NCBI GenBank assembly: GCA_963576725.1
Contig: OY755240.1
Location: 96,320,316-96,384,315, forward strand
Reading direction: 5' to 3'
Source of the DNA: Azorinus chamasolen
Taxonomy: Eukaryota; Mollusca; Bivalvia; Cardiida; Solecurtidae
DNA length: 64,000 bases
Every line of letters begins with the position of its first letter. The first letter of the stretch is position 1. Of the stretch, positions 1 through 11,189 are shown one piece after another. Both the position numbers and the translations under genes were made by a program. The notes under the pieces are model-generated. The model saw nothing but the letters and a program-made list of their open reading frames with translations. It did not search any database and had not been told where the DNA came from.

Positions 1-338
1 TCGGCAACTGCAGCATATAGAACAACACTGATAAGGAAAATTTTAATACTGTAATAACTGTAAAAGTAAACACATAAACGCATACGCATATCATTATCGG
101 CGTCCCTTTGATATAATGCTGATTGATTCAAGACACCCACTGCTTTCGTATTTCCACGTGTCAATATTGTCCACTCCGAGATCAAAGGTACCGCCGATAA
201 GATTTGAAGTATCGGTATGTGACACTGATTGAATTAACATGGACACACGCCACATTTCTTGCTAAATGAATTTTTGCTCTTTTTCCATTGATATAAAATG
301 TGACACTTGCATTACTATACTTACAATTTACTTTTATT
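1..338. other. no gene recognised
   Basis: A+T-rich sequence with only short open frames. I see no exon-like coding signal, RNA gene or clear repeat here. Confidence 0.5.
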
Positions 339-342
339 TTAA

Positions 343-600
343 CCCTTTCCCTCATATAAACGTGTTTTCACTCATTTGCAAACAGAAGGCCCAGATCAGA
401 CGGCTCCTATGGGAGCCGTTGATCAGCGTCTACACTGTTTGCTACTAGAATTTAAAAGATCTGATTCTTTACTTTCTAAAATGGCTGTACAATGTTCCAT
501 CTTCCATATGTGGACGTCTCATTTGGATCCAAACTGTTTGCCTATGCTGCTACGCTCGGTAGTAAAAATTGGTAAACGTATCTTTTTTCATAGATGTTAA
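343..600 (+). mobile_element. truncated TTAA MITE, family A
   Basis: TTAA at 339-342 is followed by the family A end CCCTTTCCCTCATATAAACG and the hairpin (CAGATCAGACGGCTCC, then GGAGCCGTTGATCAG). After the flank around AAATGGCTG the copy runs into a fragment of the F hairpin (CATTTGGATCCAAACTG near 530), so its right end is lost. Confidence 0.7.
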
Positions 601-652
601 ACTATTATCGTCCAAAACAATGAATTGTGTGAATAATTATATTTAATTGGGT

Positions 653-780
653 GACAGGGTTAGTGCAGGGTAGCGAAATGACTTCCCGTAGGGGTGCGAA
701 ATGACTGTACAAATAGCGAAATGGTCAGGGTAGAGAAATGGTCAGGGTAGCGAAAAGCTGTGTAGCGAAACGTCTGTAAA
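653..780. repeat. degenerate short tandem repeat
   Basis: About five imperfect repeats of a unit containing GGGTAGCGAAATG lie here. The minus-strand open frame across it is a by-product of the repeat. Confidence 0.5.
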
Positions 781-959
781 CCATTTAGTTTAAGTATTAA
801 ATCTAGCAGCTGTGATATGCTTATAATATTCTTAACTTTAGTAGCTGTGATATGTTTATAAATCCGTAATCTTAGTTTTACTATGCCAATCCTCCTCATG
901 CTGAATCTTTAATCTAACCTCGTCCCCTCATGGACAATAATGCATACTAATTTCAAAAC

Positions 960-1080
960 TACAACAATTTCTTGAGGTACTCAGCCATGCAATCTGGGCA
1001 AACTGTGCTGACCATAACCAGACAGCTCCTCTAAAACTACCTGGTCTTGGGTCTACACTGTTTGCATTATATAGCAACAT
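960..1080. repeat. eroded palindromic MITE hairpin
   Basis: A decayed version of the A/B hairpin: one arm contains GCAAACTGTGCTGACC, the dyad CAGCTCCTC, the other arm CTTGGGTCTACACTGTTTGC. No termini are recognisable. Confidence 0.4.
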
Positions 1081-1369
1081 ATGGCACCAACATGAGAAGG
1101 ATTAACTCTTCAGTCTTGATACTGTATTAATGTAAACTACTGTCCATTTCAATTTACTTTGTCACTGAATTTTAGTCGATATTTTTTTCATTTCGAGTCA
1201 GACTGACCTTAAATATACTTCATTTGATCGCATCGTTTTTCACTAACTCCCATGCTAAATATCCCTCAATATAATTCAGTAACAAGTAATAAAATGCCGA
1301 AAATGCATTTTCTACATGCTATTTCGATCAGCTGTTTCTTTGCAAATGGCCGCTGTATTTATGGATCAT

Positions 1370-2442
1370 AACTTACGGGTAACTTACGGGTCCTCAGGCC
1401 ATTTGTTTTCCCTCGGAAAGTTTCGGCCCCTCTTCGCGACGTTTCTTGTACTTGCGTGCGGTTCGCTGTACTGCATAGCTGCATCTATTGTAAATTTGTG
1501 GGGGTGGTGTTTCCAACATTCATTCAGGTTGCTTTTGAACGTATTAATGTCTTTGCTTTCAACACATTCCTTAGACAGATTATTCCATGGGTTGACAACT
1601 CTTTGCGAAAAGGATTTTTGGCGAATGTTCAGTCTACTATGGGTTTTCGCCAGTTTGTGACAGTGGCCTCTTGTCGAGGTTTGACGGTTTTCAATAAAGA
1701 AAGTGCTCTTCTTAATTTTATCGATATCATTAATGATTTTGAAAACTTGTACCATGTCATTCCTTTCCCGTAGATATATCAACGTTGGCAGCCCAAGAAA
1801 TCGAAGCCTATCCACGTAGGGCCAGTCTTTGATCTCTTTGACCAATTTAGTTGCGCGACGTTGTGTGTTCTCCAGAACAAATATATCTTTCTTAAGATAA
1901 GGGGACCAGACGCTAGCTGCATACTCCATGTATGGTCTAATCATTGACTTATATAATGTTAAAAACATGTCCTTGTCCAGTGACTTGAAGGTTCTTTTTA
2001 TTATCCCAATCATTTTATTTGCCTTTTTTACACAATTTGCTATATGTTTCGAGAATTTCAAGTCCGACTGGAAAGTTACACCCAGGTCTTTTTCCTTCTC
2101 AACTTGTTGTATTTCTGTTCTGTCACCGGTATCTATGTCTAACATGTTATATTTACATTTGTTGTTGTTGAAGCCAAAGTGTATACTTTTACATTTCTTA
2201 GCGTTGAAACCCAATTGCCATTTATCTGACCATTCTGCGAGATTATCAAGGTCTCTTTGGAGTGACTCCATGTCCTCACTGTCATTAATAACTGAATATA
2301 TTTTTGTATCATCCGCAAAAATCTTGACTAGGTTTTGCAATTGATCTGGCAAGTCATTTATGAAAATGAGGAACAGGATGGGTCCTAGTACGCTTCCTTG
2401 CGGTATACCGCTGATGACATCAGCCCAATCAGACAAATGACC
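1370..2442 (-). mobile_element. 5'-truncated LINE (CR1/Jockey-like), copy 1
   Basis: A minus-strand LINE fragment bounded by a likely target-site duplication: ATTTATGGATCAT at 1357-1369 and ATTTATTGATCAT at 2443-2455 (12 of 13 match). It is truncated inside the reverse transcriptase, as is usual for target-primed insertion. The 3' end comes almost directly after the stop codon and finishes with a tandem of CCCGTAAGTTA, so there is essentially no 3' UTR. Clade assignment (CR1/L2/Jockey group) is by motif style only. Confidence 0.8.
1384..2436 (-). pseudogene. reverse transcriptase C-terminal part, LINE copy 1
   Basis: About 350 codons are open with no internal stop. Residues ~10-20 carry the GIPQGSVLGPI motif of LINE reverse transcriptases, and residues 40-43 are the catalytic FADD box. 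The C-terminal region contains the usual YMEYAASVWSPY and RRATKLV type segments of the thumb and connection region. The fingers, first palm motif and endonuclease are missing through 5' truncation. The first codon of the open frame is TTG at the truncation point, not a start. It cannot encode a working enzyme but is young enough to have stayed open. Confidence 0.85.
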
Positions 2443-2455
2443 ATTTATTGATCAT

Positions 2456-3640
2456 GGAGCGTATCATTTTTCAACAGGGGTGAATTGCATACTGATATGA
2501 AATAAATGACGTAATTTCGTGTATGACGTCAACTTTTAAGAGCTATAATTAACCTTAGTTAAATTCGAACATTCCACTCGACGTCAAGTGCGCCATTTGC
2601 AATTTGAAATGAACGTGTTTACAATGGGAAAACATTGTTTTTATGCATGAAATATTTATTTAAAGATGGATTCAAGGGAAACTCGGGCACAGAGTTCCTG
2701 AAAAACGATGACACAAGTGGTTTAAATTTGATCTCGATCCGGTAAGAAATGAAAAAAAATCTCGATTCAAATTCAGTGACAAAGTAAATTGAAATGGACA
2801 GTAGTCTTATGTACTTTTGTGTTTTATGTAAAACTACTATGAATATCATTCTCCATTATATTATATATATTATCATATATATGCAAGTCAGTTTTAAAAG
2901 CTCTTCTTGTGTTTCATTATGCACTTTGTGCTAATTGTTTGTTAACCCAACTCTATAAATAAATATTACTTGACACCTGCTGTCTAGAGTTGGGTGGGTG
3001 GGGGGGGGTTACACTGGCTCCGCCCCCTCAAAATCCACGCCAAAATTTAGTGTTTGGATATGATTACAATGTCAACCCAATAAACCTATTGTTTTCAAGT
3101 CATTTGGCTTTGGTCTGAGAACGTGTATTGTTGCAAAATCAATGCCTGAGATCTGCTCATAACATAATGTCATTCAGTTCATTTGGTGATTTTCACACAT
3201 CATATCTGCTGAATCATGAAGGTACTTAGAAAAAAACTGAAAAAACAAACAAAGTAGTAAACATCGACTTATTTGTACATTTTGTTTATGAATTACTAAT
3301 ATTCAATTAAATTTGTAATTCGCGAAAACAGATGACAATTTAATAAATGGATACTAACCCCTCTGTTCATGGCGGCAAACAAACTATTTGTCTTTTGGTC
3401 AAAGTCAGCTTGCAACATGAAAAAGCCTGCCACAACGACGATGGCACAAGTCGAGTATCTATGAAGGATCCCGTGATAAAATGCCGACAACATTTTTGTT
3501 TCACTGCGGTCAAGGTCGTTAGGGTTACCGGAAACGCAAAAGGTAGAGGCTAAAACAACAGAAACATTCGGAATATGATACAAGATGAATAGATAAACTT
3601 TGTTGGTCAAAATCCGGTCCTATTTTTCACCCTTTCAAAG
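2456..3640. other. no gene recognised
   Basis: Intergenic-looking sequence with a G-rich stretch near 2993-3009. The two open frames at 3296-3610 overlap on opposite strands, resemble no family I know and have no splice or start support. Confidence 0.45.
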
Positions 3641-3660
3641 GGACCGTTTCACAGAACTAG

Positions 3661-6077
3661 ATATATGAAAAGCGACTTTTTCTATATGCGTCATTTAGTG
3701 TAAAAAATATAAATAGCATGGGAAATAACAACAGCTTCAACTTCACACATGTAACAGAAGAGCAGATAAAGCACTGCATAAATAAACTTGACTCTAAGAA
3801 AGCAACTGGAGTGGATTCAATACCTCCAAAGATAATAAAAGCAGGCCAAACTGCTCTGGCCAAACCAATTAAAAATATTGTAAACACAATGATCGACAAA
3901 AGCCATTTCCCGGAAAAACTTAAACTTGCCCAAGTTACGCCTATTTTTAAGAAAGACGATCCTTTTATAGAAAAAAACTACAGACCTGTAAGTATCTTAC
4001 CAACAATGTCTAAAATATATGAAAGAATATTAAGTGATCAACTCACCACATTCTTCGAAAATATTTTTCACCCATATTTATCAGCCTTCAAAAAAACATA
4101 TAGCTGCCAAACAACCCTATTAAGACTAGTGGAAGACTGGAAAAAGGCTTTAGACCAAAATGAATGTGTTGGTGCAATTTTGATGGACCTATCTAAGGCT
4201 TTTGACTGCCTACCGCATAATCTTCTCTTTTTAAAACTTAAAGCATATGGGCTGGCTGACAGTGCAGCTAATTTTATGCTAAACTACTTAACACATAGAA
4301 AACAAAGGGTAAAAATAGGGAATACCACCAGTGATTGGGATGAAATACTAAAAGGCGTCCCACAAGGCTCTATACTCGGGCCTCTGGTTTTTAATATTTT
4401 CTTAAATGACATCTTCTATACATGTAATAAACCTACTCTCTACAACTATGCAGACGACAATACACTATCATACTGCCATAAAAATCCAAAGGTACTTAAA
4501 GAAACACTTCAAACAGAATGCCAAACACTCATACAATGGTTTGATGACAACCAAATGCAGGCCAATCCAGAGAAATTCCAAGCTATTTGTGTGGGTGTTA
4601 AAGCAAACAGAGACATAAATTCTTTTCAAATAGGCCAAAATGAAATAATATGTGAGGATGAAGTCAAATTACTTGGTGTCACACTAGACCATAAACTAAA
4701 CTTTGACTCACAAATAACTGATATATGTAAAAAAGCAGCTAAACAGCTTAATGTCTTACAGAGACTTAGCAAATTCTTAAATGAACCAACCAGATTGCTT
4801 ATTTTTAAATCTTTTATCAGATCAACTTTTAACTATTGTCCTTTAATATGGCATTTCTGTAGCAAAACAAACACTGAAAAACTGGAAAAAATCCAATATA
4901 GAGCCCTAAAGATTGTTTTTAAGGATTATACATCATCTTATGAAACACTCCTCAATAAAGTAAATCTTACTACCTTACACCTCAACAGGATGAGATCTAT
5001 TGCTATTGAAACTTTTAAATGCATGAATAATCTGTCACCAGAATATTTACAATCACTTGTTGAATGTAAACATACTAACTATTCTTTCAGATCTCAGAAT
5101 ACACTGGAGATCCCAAATGTACGGACAGTGAGGTATGGGAAAAGCTCATTTAGATTTGAGGCCGTCCGGGTGTGGAACAGCCTTCCAAACAACATAAGAA
5201 CAGTTGATAGATACAAAGACTTCCTAAGACTGATCCGCACCTGGACAGGCCCCAAGTGTAAATGTGCAATGTGCATGCAGACCTGATTGGTCTTTGCTCC
5301 ATGACATATGCATGGCTTTACAGTGTGTTTTATTTGCTATCTGCATATGTGCTTCTAGCTTTGCATGTTTTATATATACAAAAGGTATTTTTCTATAATT
5401 TTTATTAATTTTATACCTTTGTGATATGAATTTCATAAATGTCCTAAAATGTACTGTAAAAAGTTGTATTGCAGAACTGTGATAAACATACTTTCTTAAA
5501 TACTTGTATTGTAGAACTGTGATAAACATATTGAAATAATATTTGTTTTTGCAGAACTGTGATACATTAAAACAAACTTTTAATCAAGCTGGCTAACTCA
5601 GAGACATATGTATATATATATGCCGCTGTCTAATCCATCTGTGATATACAAGTATAATAGTTCTTATAGATTACTTACAATTTTTGTGATAACATGTATG
5701 ATAGACAAAAGTCTGTGATTTTTAACAGTAGATCAACATAATAAAGTGATGAGGTTTTACTCAATGGAAAGGGAGAGAACTGCGGTACATTATATGAATT
5801 TCAATAACCATGGTTGCCTCCCTTTGCATGGATCTAGTGCTTTTTAGTGCAATTAATGCTAAATTACGCTTTATTCAGTTGTTGTGTGCATGCTCTGCCC
5901 CTTTGTGCTTTTTTCCTTGTTTCTTTTTATGATTGCATGACATTGTACATTAATTTAATTTGTTTTTTTTTATACATATGTTTGTCGGAAAATAGCTCAT
6001 GAGCTAATGTTATTTGTTATTTATATCCGACGTAAAATAAAATTTCTTGTATCTTGTATCTTGTATCTTGTATCTTA
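3661..6077 (+). mobile_element. 5'-truncated LINE, copy 2, with intact RT and 3' tail
   Basis: The open frame extends upstream of the first ATG to 3661, so the 5' truncation lies near there. After the RT frame comes a ~750 bp 3' UTR with repeated GTAGAACTGTGATAAACATA-like stretches (5480-5570). The element ends in a short tandem tail with unit TTGTATC (four copies, 6048-6077) preceded by AATAAA. Such simple-repeat tails are typical of CR1/L2-type LINEs. I found no convincing target duplication. Confidence 0.8.
3718..5286 (+). CDS. LINE reverse transcriptase (endonuclease missing)
   Basis: 522 codons are uninterrupted from an internal ATG. Recognisable blocks: KATGVDSIPPKII at ~28-40, NYRPVSILP at ~87-95, the palm motif MDLSKAFD with D157, KGVPQGSILGPL at ~212-223 and the catalytic YADD at 244-247. 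The tail has the WNSLPNNIR motif and ends in a small Cys cluster (CKCAMC). The N-terminal apurinic endonuclease and any ORF1 are absent because the copy is 5'-truncated. All catalytic aspartates are present and there is no frameshift, so this is a recent insertion. It sits alone, with no host promoter visible. Mobilisation of its own copy is unlikely without the endonuclease. Confidence 0.9.
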   Translation: MGNNNSFNFTHVTEEQIKHCINKLDSKKATGVDSIPPKIIKAGQTALAKPIKNIVNTMIDKSHFPEKLKLAQVTPIFKKDDPFIEKNYRPVSILPTMSKIYERILSDQLTTFFENIFHPYLSAFKKTYSCQTTLLRLVEDWKKALDQNECVGAILMDLSKAFDCLPHNLLFLKLKAYGLADSAANFMLNYLTHRKQRVKIGNTTSDWDEILKGVPQGSILGPLVFNIFLNDIFYTCNKPTLYNYADDNTLSYCHKNPKVLKETLQTECQTLIQWFDDNQMQANPEKFQAICVGVKANRDINSFQIGQNEIICEDEVKLLGVTLDHKLNFDSQITDICKKAAKQLNVLQRLSKFLNEPTRLLIFKSFIRSTFNYCPLIWHFCSKTNTEKLEKIQYRALKIVFKDYTSSYETLLNKVNLTTLHLNRMRSIAIETFKCMNNLSPEYLQSLVECKHTNYSFRSQNTLEIPNVRTVRYGKSSFRFEAVRVWNSLPNNIRTVDRYKDFLRLIRTWTGPKCKCAMCMQT

Positions 6078-6690
6078 CATTAAGCCATTGCGTTATCTTC
6101 CGTAGAAGTCACCCCTAAGGCTGTTAGTTTGTTTTATTTATTGGGATTCGTTTGTTTTTGCTTTGTTTTGTGTTTGTTTGTTTTAGCAATGTTCAGTCCA
6201 GTATTTTCTCCAGACATCTATGCACTCATTTCTTATTACGAATCTGAAACTAGACCAATACATATCTACACATTCTTATAGACATAGACACAAATAAATT
6301 TTATTTTCCGTTACAGCAAACAATTAATATAACAGCCCTGTAGGGCTTAAAATTATTCCGACAAAACAAATGTACATCAACAGATAACAAGTAAAAACCA
6401 AATATAAACAAGCATGCAAAATTAAGACTACACATAAAATCAAGCACAATTGCATGCATTTAATAAAAAGCACACGAATCACGGCTTGTGGTATTTAAAC
6501 AAGCAACACAGAATAAAAAAAAAAGAGAGAGAGAAGAAGACATACATACAAAGCAGATCTTGAGGTTTTAAAAAGATACTATTCTTGCTAAATCAATTTT
6601 TTAAAAGCGACCTTAAACAGTGCTACAGCCTGTATCCAAATTAGTATACGGTAAGTTTTATGCCTTATAAATGATACACAGGCTGCTACA
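6078..6690. other. no gene recognised
   Basis: A+T-rich sequence downstream of the LINE tail, with a purine run near 6519-6542. No coding signal seen. Confidence 0.45.
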
Positions 6691-6867
6691 ACTGTGTCTG
6701 GTACCCCGGTGTACTGGAGTCCATTATTAATGTGATAGTCTGGTACCCCGGTGTACTGGAGTCCATTATTAATGTGATAGTCTGGTACCCTGGTGTACTG
6801 GAGTCCATTATTAATGTGATAGCCTTTTTTGTGGACTCCAGTACACAGGGGTACCAAACACAGTTGC
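6691..6867. repeat. palindrome with triplicated left arm
   Basis: Three direct copies of a ~43 bp unit (CTGGTACCCCGGTGTACTGG, then AGTCCATTATTAATGTGATA) are followed by one inverted copy (GGACTCCAGTACACAGGGG, then TACCAAACACAGTTG, ending 6867). The outer sequence ACTGTGTCTGGTACC pairs with GGTACCAAACACAGT, so an inverted-repeat element appears to have had its left arm amplified. Confidence 0.75.
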
Positions 6868-6875
6868 AGATTTAT

Positions 6876-7160
6876 TATGGCAAAATGGAACAAAACTCGA
6901 AGGATAAGGGGGTAGACTTCGATAAATTAAGGTTCTTCTTGTCATGTAAGCTTTATCCCATTCTTTCATATTGGCACCTATTGACGCCTTTGTAAAAGTC
7001 ACATTTTGAAAAATTTGTGACAAATAGAGCATTTGCTCCTATAGGAGGAAATGCTCTATTTATCACAATGATTTAAAAAATTACACAGTTCTAAAAATCC
7101 CGGGGATGGGCGCATACCAAGGGACCCCTATCAACACGGTGCGTACATTACATTTGGATT
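6876..7160. mobile_element. palindromic MITE, family E (longer form)
   Basis: The hairpin AAATAGAGCATTTGCTCC / GGAGGAAATGCTCTATTT lies at ~7022-7063. Flanks (AAAATGGAACAAAACTCGAA on the left, CCCGGGGATGGGCGCA on the right) are shared with a second copy at 12557-12835, which defines a longer subfamily of E. Confidence 0.7.
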
Positions 7161-7212
7161 CATGTAGCTATGCTCCTGACAACAGTTTAGATACTGCGAG
7201 TAGGCCTACCCC

Positions 7213-7386
7213 AAATATAATAGAACCTGTTTATTTGAAGCGGCCGTTAAAATGAGGTCTAAATCTTGGTCAGTAAGTCAAGCGGGAGCTTAATTAATGC
7301 ATGTCGAAAGTAATGCAGAAAGCTCATATCGGAACTTTTCTACATTACTTTGCCCTGTATTGAGCGACCACATGCTTCCCTGAATC
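7213..7386. mobile_element. truncated TA MITE, family C
   Basis: It begins with a degraded TAGAACCTGTTTATTTGAAG end, continues with the core AGTAATGCAGAAAGCTC, and stops where the foldback element at 7388 begins. Confidence 0.55.
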
Positions 7387-7387
7387 A

Positions 7388-7496
7388 CAGGTGTTTGTCA
7401 TGTGCTACCCCACTACCCGACCATACCCCCCTGGCCCCACCCCCTTCCCGTCTGCAACCACACAGAAAAATATTGAATATTGGCCAAAATAATCTA
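7388..7496. mobile_element. foldback element O, left arm (interrupted)
   Basis: The arm contains GTGTTTGTCATGTGCTACCC and TCTGCAACCACACAGAAA. The same sequence appears in both orientations at 31028-31336. Here it is interrupted at 7497 by the tandem-cored element, and the arm resumes at 8918 (TGTCAAAACATTGTCAAA). The right outer arm is missing. Confidence 0.7.
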
Positions 7497-7609
7497 AACA
7501 AGAGTGCCAGTGGACACAATATACGCCCTTCGGGGTCTTGTTCAACATAAACTGGGGTTAACGTATTTGCTGAACTCAAATTCTAAGCCCAATTTTGCGA
7601 CCAAGTTTC

Positions 7610-8455
7610 AAGGTTGTAAATAGGCATACTTTAACAAAAAACCTTAACCAAAAATTCTAAATTGAAAAGTGCCATTATTGTGTCTAAATGCTTGACAGAG
7701 TTGCATTGTATTTACTCTTGCCTACAGATGAAGCTTCTGATGGTGAACAAATGTTTCAAGTTTAAAAGCTTTATCTGAAAGGGTTATGTAAATAAGTGGA
7801 CTTTATCCAAAACCTTAACAAAAAAATCTAAGTTAAAAAGGGGCATAATTCGGTCAAAATGTTAGACAGAGTTATGTACTCTTGCCTACAGGTGCAAGTT
7901 GTGAAGGTAAACAAGTGTTCCAAGTTTAAAAGCTTTATTTGAAAGGGTTATGTAAATAAATGGACTTTAACAAAGCCTCAACCAAAATTCTAAGTTAAAA
8001 AGGGGCATAATTCGGTCAAAATGCTTGACAGAGTTATGTACTCTTGCCTACAGGTGAAGGTTGTGAGGGTGAACAAGTGTTCCAAGTTTAAAACCTTTAT
8101 ATCAAAGGGTTATGAAAATAAATGGACTTTAACCAAGCCTTAACCAAAAATTCTAAGTTAAAAAGGGGCATAATTCGGTCAAAATGCTTGACAGAGTTAT
8201 TTACTCTTGCCTACAGGTGAAGGTTGTAATGGTGAACAAGTGTTCCAAGTTTAAAAGCTTTATCTCAAAGGGTTATGTAAATAAATGGAATTTAACAAAG
8301 CCTTAACCAAAAATTCTAAGTTAAAAAGGGGCATAATTCAGTCAAAATGCTTGACAGAGTTATTTACTCTTGCCTACAGGTGAAGGTTGTGACGGTGAAC
8401 AAGTGTTCAAAGTTTCAAAGCTTTATCTCAAAGTGTTATGTAGATAAGTGGACTT
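7610..8455 (+). repeat. tandem array, ~170 bp unit, about five copies
   Basis: Core of element H7. Each unit has AAAGGGGCATAATTCGGTCA, TGCTTGACAGAGTTAT, ACTCTTGCCTACAGGTG and CAAGTGTTCCAAGTTTAAA in the same order, with spacing varying by a few bases. Confidence 0.8.
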
Positions 8456-8828
8456 GTTCCACATAAATTGAGGTTAACATTTTTGCTTAACGCAAATGCT
8501 AAACGCAAATTCTAAGTCCAATTAAGTGACCTTGACCTTGGATAAATGAGCCGGGACTTGGCAGGCTACTGTAGCATGTCTAGATATACATTATGATTAA
8601 ATTTGGGAAGGATCCACCAAGCGGAACTTGAGTTAGAGATGTTACAGACAGACAGACCGGTTAAATTTTTTGCTAAACGCAAATTCTAAGTCCAATTGTG
8701 TGACCTTGACCTTGGATAAACAAACCGGGACTTGGCAGGCAACTGTAGAATGTCTAGATAAACATTGTGTTAAAATTTGAGAAGGATCCACCAAGCGGAA
8801 CTTGAGTTAGAAATGTTACAGACGGACA

Positions 8829-8870
8829 GACAACCAGACAACCAGACAATCAGACAACCAGACAACCAGA
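8829..8870 (+). repeat. CAGACAAC microsatellite
   Basis: About five copies of CAGACAAC lie just before the 3' hairpin of element H7. Similar GAC-rich microsatellites stand at the same place in elements H1, H2, H3, H4 and H6. Confidence 0.85.
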
Positions 8871-8989
8871 CAGCGCTATTCCATAATACGTCCCGTTTTT
8901 TCAAACGGGCGTATAAAAATGTCAAAACATTGTCAAAATACCATAAAATAACATTTAAAAGTGAACTAAAAAAATCTAGTTTTTTTTGT

Positions 8990-9559
8990 TCACACCAATG
9001 TAATAGATAGTTATTATCTATAAATAAATGGTCACTTAAGGCAGGTATTACTGTACTCTCCGTATAAGGACAGAAACAATTATGCAAATCATAGACCCAG
9101 ATCAAACTGCTCCTGATGGAGCATTCTGGTCAGGTCCTAATCTGCCAGATTAATTCAAAGTTGTCAAAATGGTTCCAAATTCAGTTCTTCGTCTTGACAA
9201 ACTTGTGGAAATGCCGATAGATTGGGTTTAAATTAGGATTATCTTTACCCTATAATGGGCCAACAAGTGTATCCAGACAGAGATATACACGTGTATGTGT
9301 CGAAACTATCGCCGGTATAATGGGTACCTATATGTTACCGATGAACGTACATGTAACCATTTTTATATCAGTTAAACAGACATATACATTTATACTGTTG
9401 AGACACTGTAAACTGGCGTCTCGTCGTGACTTGGCCATGCAATCATTCCACTTAAAACAAATAAAGAAACTTTTATCTAAAAACAACACAGGAGACGAAT
9501 TTTTCAGCAGACCACACTTTCCATAGCTTGATACAAATTCGAGGGCGAGCTTAGTTTAA
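8990..9559. other. no gene; one decayed hairpin
   Basis: Contains an eroded A/B hairpin at ~9085-9140 (AGACCCAGATCAAACTGCTC). Otherwise no gene or repeat recognised. Confidence 0.4.
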
Positions 9560-11189
9560 ATGAAATATACTTTAGGTAGTTTATACATATATACCCTAAA
9601 GTTAACTGAAGAAGACACAACTAACCACCCAGATAAGGGTCCTAGTCCGCATCCAACCATGGACAACATCACTGTTTATCCCAACGGAGTCTTAAAACAG
9701 TTGAAAAACTTAAACCAGTACAAAGCAACCGGACCTGACTGTATACCGACAGCCATTCTTAAAACAGCTGCCGACGAACTTGCTCCAGTATTATCTAGGA
9801 TCTACCAATCATCCCTAGATCTGGGTAAAGTTCCAAAAGATTGGAGAGACGCCAACATAGTCCCAGTTTTCAAGAAAGGTGAGAAGCACCTTCCATCTAA
9901 CTACCGCCCGGTATCCCTTACGTCAGTGGTGTGCAAGGTCCTTGAGCACATAGTGTACAGCTCCGTGATGAGATTTTATGACAAACACCAAGTTCTCACC
10001 GAAGCACAACATGGATTTCGGACCAGACGCTCGTGCGAATCTCAACTCCTATGGACCATACAGACCATTGCCAGTAAACTGCAGGGAAAGGGACAAGTAG
10101 ATGTCATACTGCTTGACTTCGCGAAAGCATTTGACAAGGTGCCCCATCAACGACTATGTCATAAACTGAGTTTCTACGGAGTGAGAGGAACCACACTGAA
10201 ATGGATACGAGCCTTCCTATCTGACCGTAAACAACAGGTCATTCTAGAAGGGGAGAAGTCCAGCACAGCAGATGTCATTTCAGGCGTGCCACAAGGTACT
10301 GTACTTGGGCCGTTGTTGTTCCTCACCTATATCAATGACCTTCCAGATTGCGTCTCTCACTCAAGCACCCGACTCTTTGCTGATGATAGTATTCTCTTCC
10401 GCCACATTAAGACATTACAGGATGCTTCTCTGCTACAAAAAAACCTAGAGGCCCTTGAAAAGTGGGAAAGGGATTGGCAGATGGCTTTTCATCCAGCAAA
10501 GTGCACTGTACTCAGAATCAAGGGAAGCAGCCGTCATAGGATTGAGACCAGATACACTCTCCATGGCGAGACACTAAGCACTGCAGAAAACAGCAAACAT
10601 CTGGGAGTCACAATTAGCGATGACCTTCAATGGAAGAGCCATGTCAACAGCACCGCAGCAAAAGGTAGCCGAACATTGGGCTTTATAAGGAGGAACCTTG
10701 GAGAGTGCTCACCAACAGTCAAGGCAGCTGCATACACTACCATAGTCAGACCAAGCCTAGAGTATGCAAGCAGTGTAAGGGACCCCACAAGCACAACTGA
10801 TGCCCACACCCTGGAACAGGTCCAGCGGAAAGCAGCCAGGGTTGTTAACAACCGTTACACAGACAGAACTACTGGATGTGTAACGAAGATGGTACACAAC
10901 CTAGGCTGGGATTCCCTGCAACACCTGATACATATCAAGAATAGTGATGCTCTTCAAGATCAACAACAACATTGTTGAGGTTCCTGACAACCCGCTCAGA
11001 CAGAGTGATTCCAGAACAAGAGGTGCAAACCGCTTCTACCAAATCCCGGCCAATACATCTGTATATAAGAACAGTTTCTTCCCTAGAACGATCAGGGACT
11101 GGAACCTGATGCCGGCCAGAACTACCAACTGCCTCACGCTGGAGAGCTTCAGGGTTGAGGTCAGGGCCCTCCAACCCCCGCAGCACTAG
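9560..11189 (+). pseudogene. LINE reverse transcriptase, frameshifted
   Basis: Two reading frames carry one RT: 9560-10978 holds KATGPDCIPTAIL, NYRPVSLTSV, LLDFAKAFDKVPHQ, GVPQGTVLGPLLF and the catalytic FADD. 10944-11189 in the next frame holds the C-terminal part with RDWNLMP. A one-base shift between about 10930 and 10960 separates them. Near 10770 the usual Trp of the YASSVW-type motif is Arg (AGG). The first ~14 codons of the frame precede the element and are not part of the RT. The N-terminal endonuclease is lost. A dead copy, different in sequence and tail from the other two LINEs here. Confidence 0.88.

Larger units (their letters stand above)
7497..8917 (+). mobile_element. tandem-cored element H7 (Helentron/pearl-like)
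   Basis: The 5' end is AACAAGAG followed by a short hairpin (GTGCCAGTGGACAC) and the arm ATACGCCC. The 3' end has a hairpin (CCCGTTTTTTCAAACGGG) merging into GGGCGTATAAAAA, whose GGGCGTAT complements the 5' arm. The core holds about five copies of a ~170 bp unit (AAAGGGGCATAATTCGGTCA ... ACTCTTGCCTACAGGTGAAG), then two copies of a ~210 bp unit, then a CAGACAAC microsatellite. No coding capacity. It sits inside foldback element O. Class assignment to Helentron-associated or 'pearl' elements is inference from architecture. Confidence 0.75.

Noticed and set aside
3296..3610. Minus-strand 104-codon frame and plus-strand 68-codon frame
   Set aside because: Mutually overlapping, with no recognisable motif and no splice or start support.
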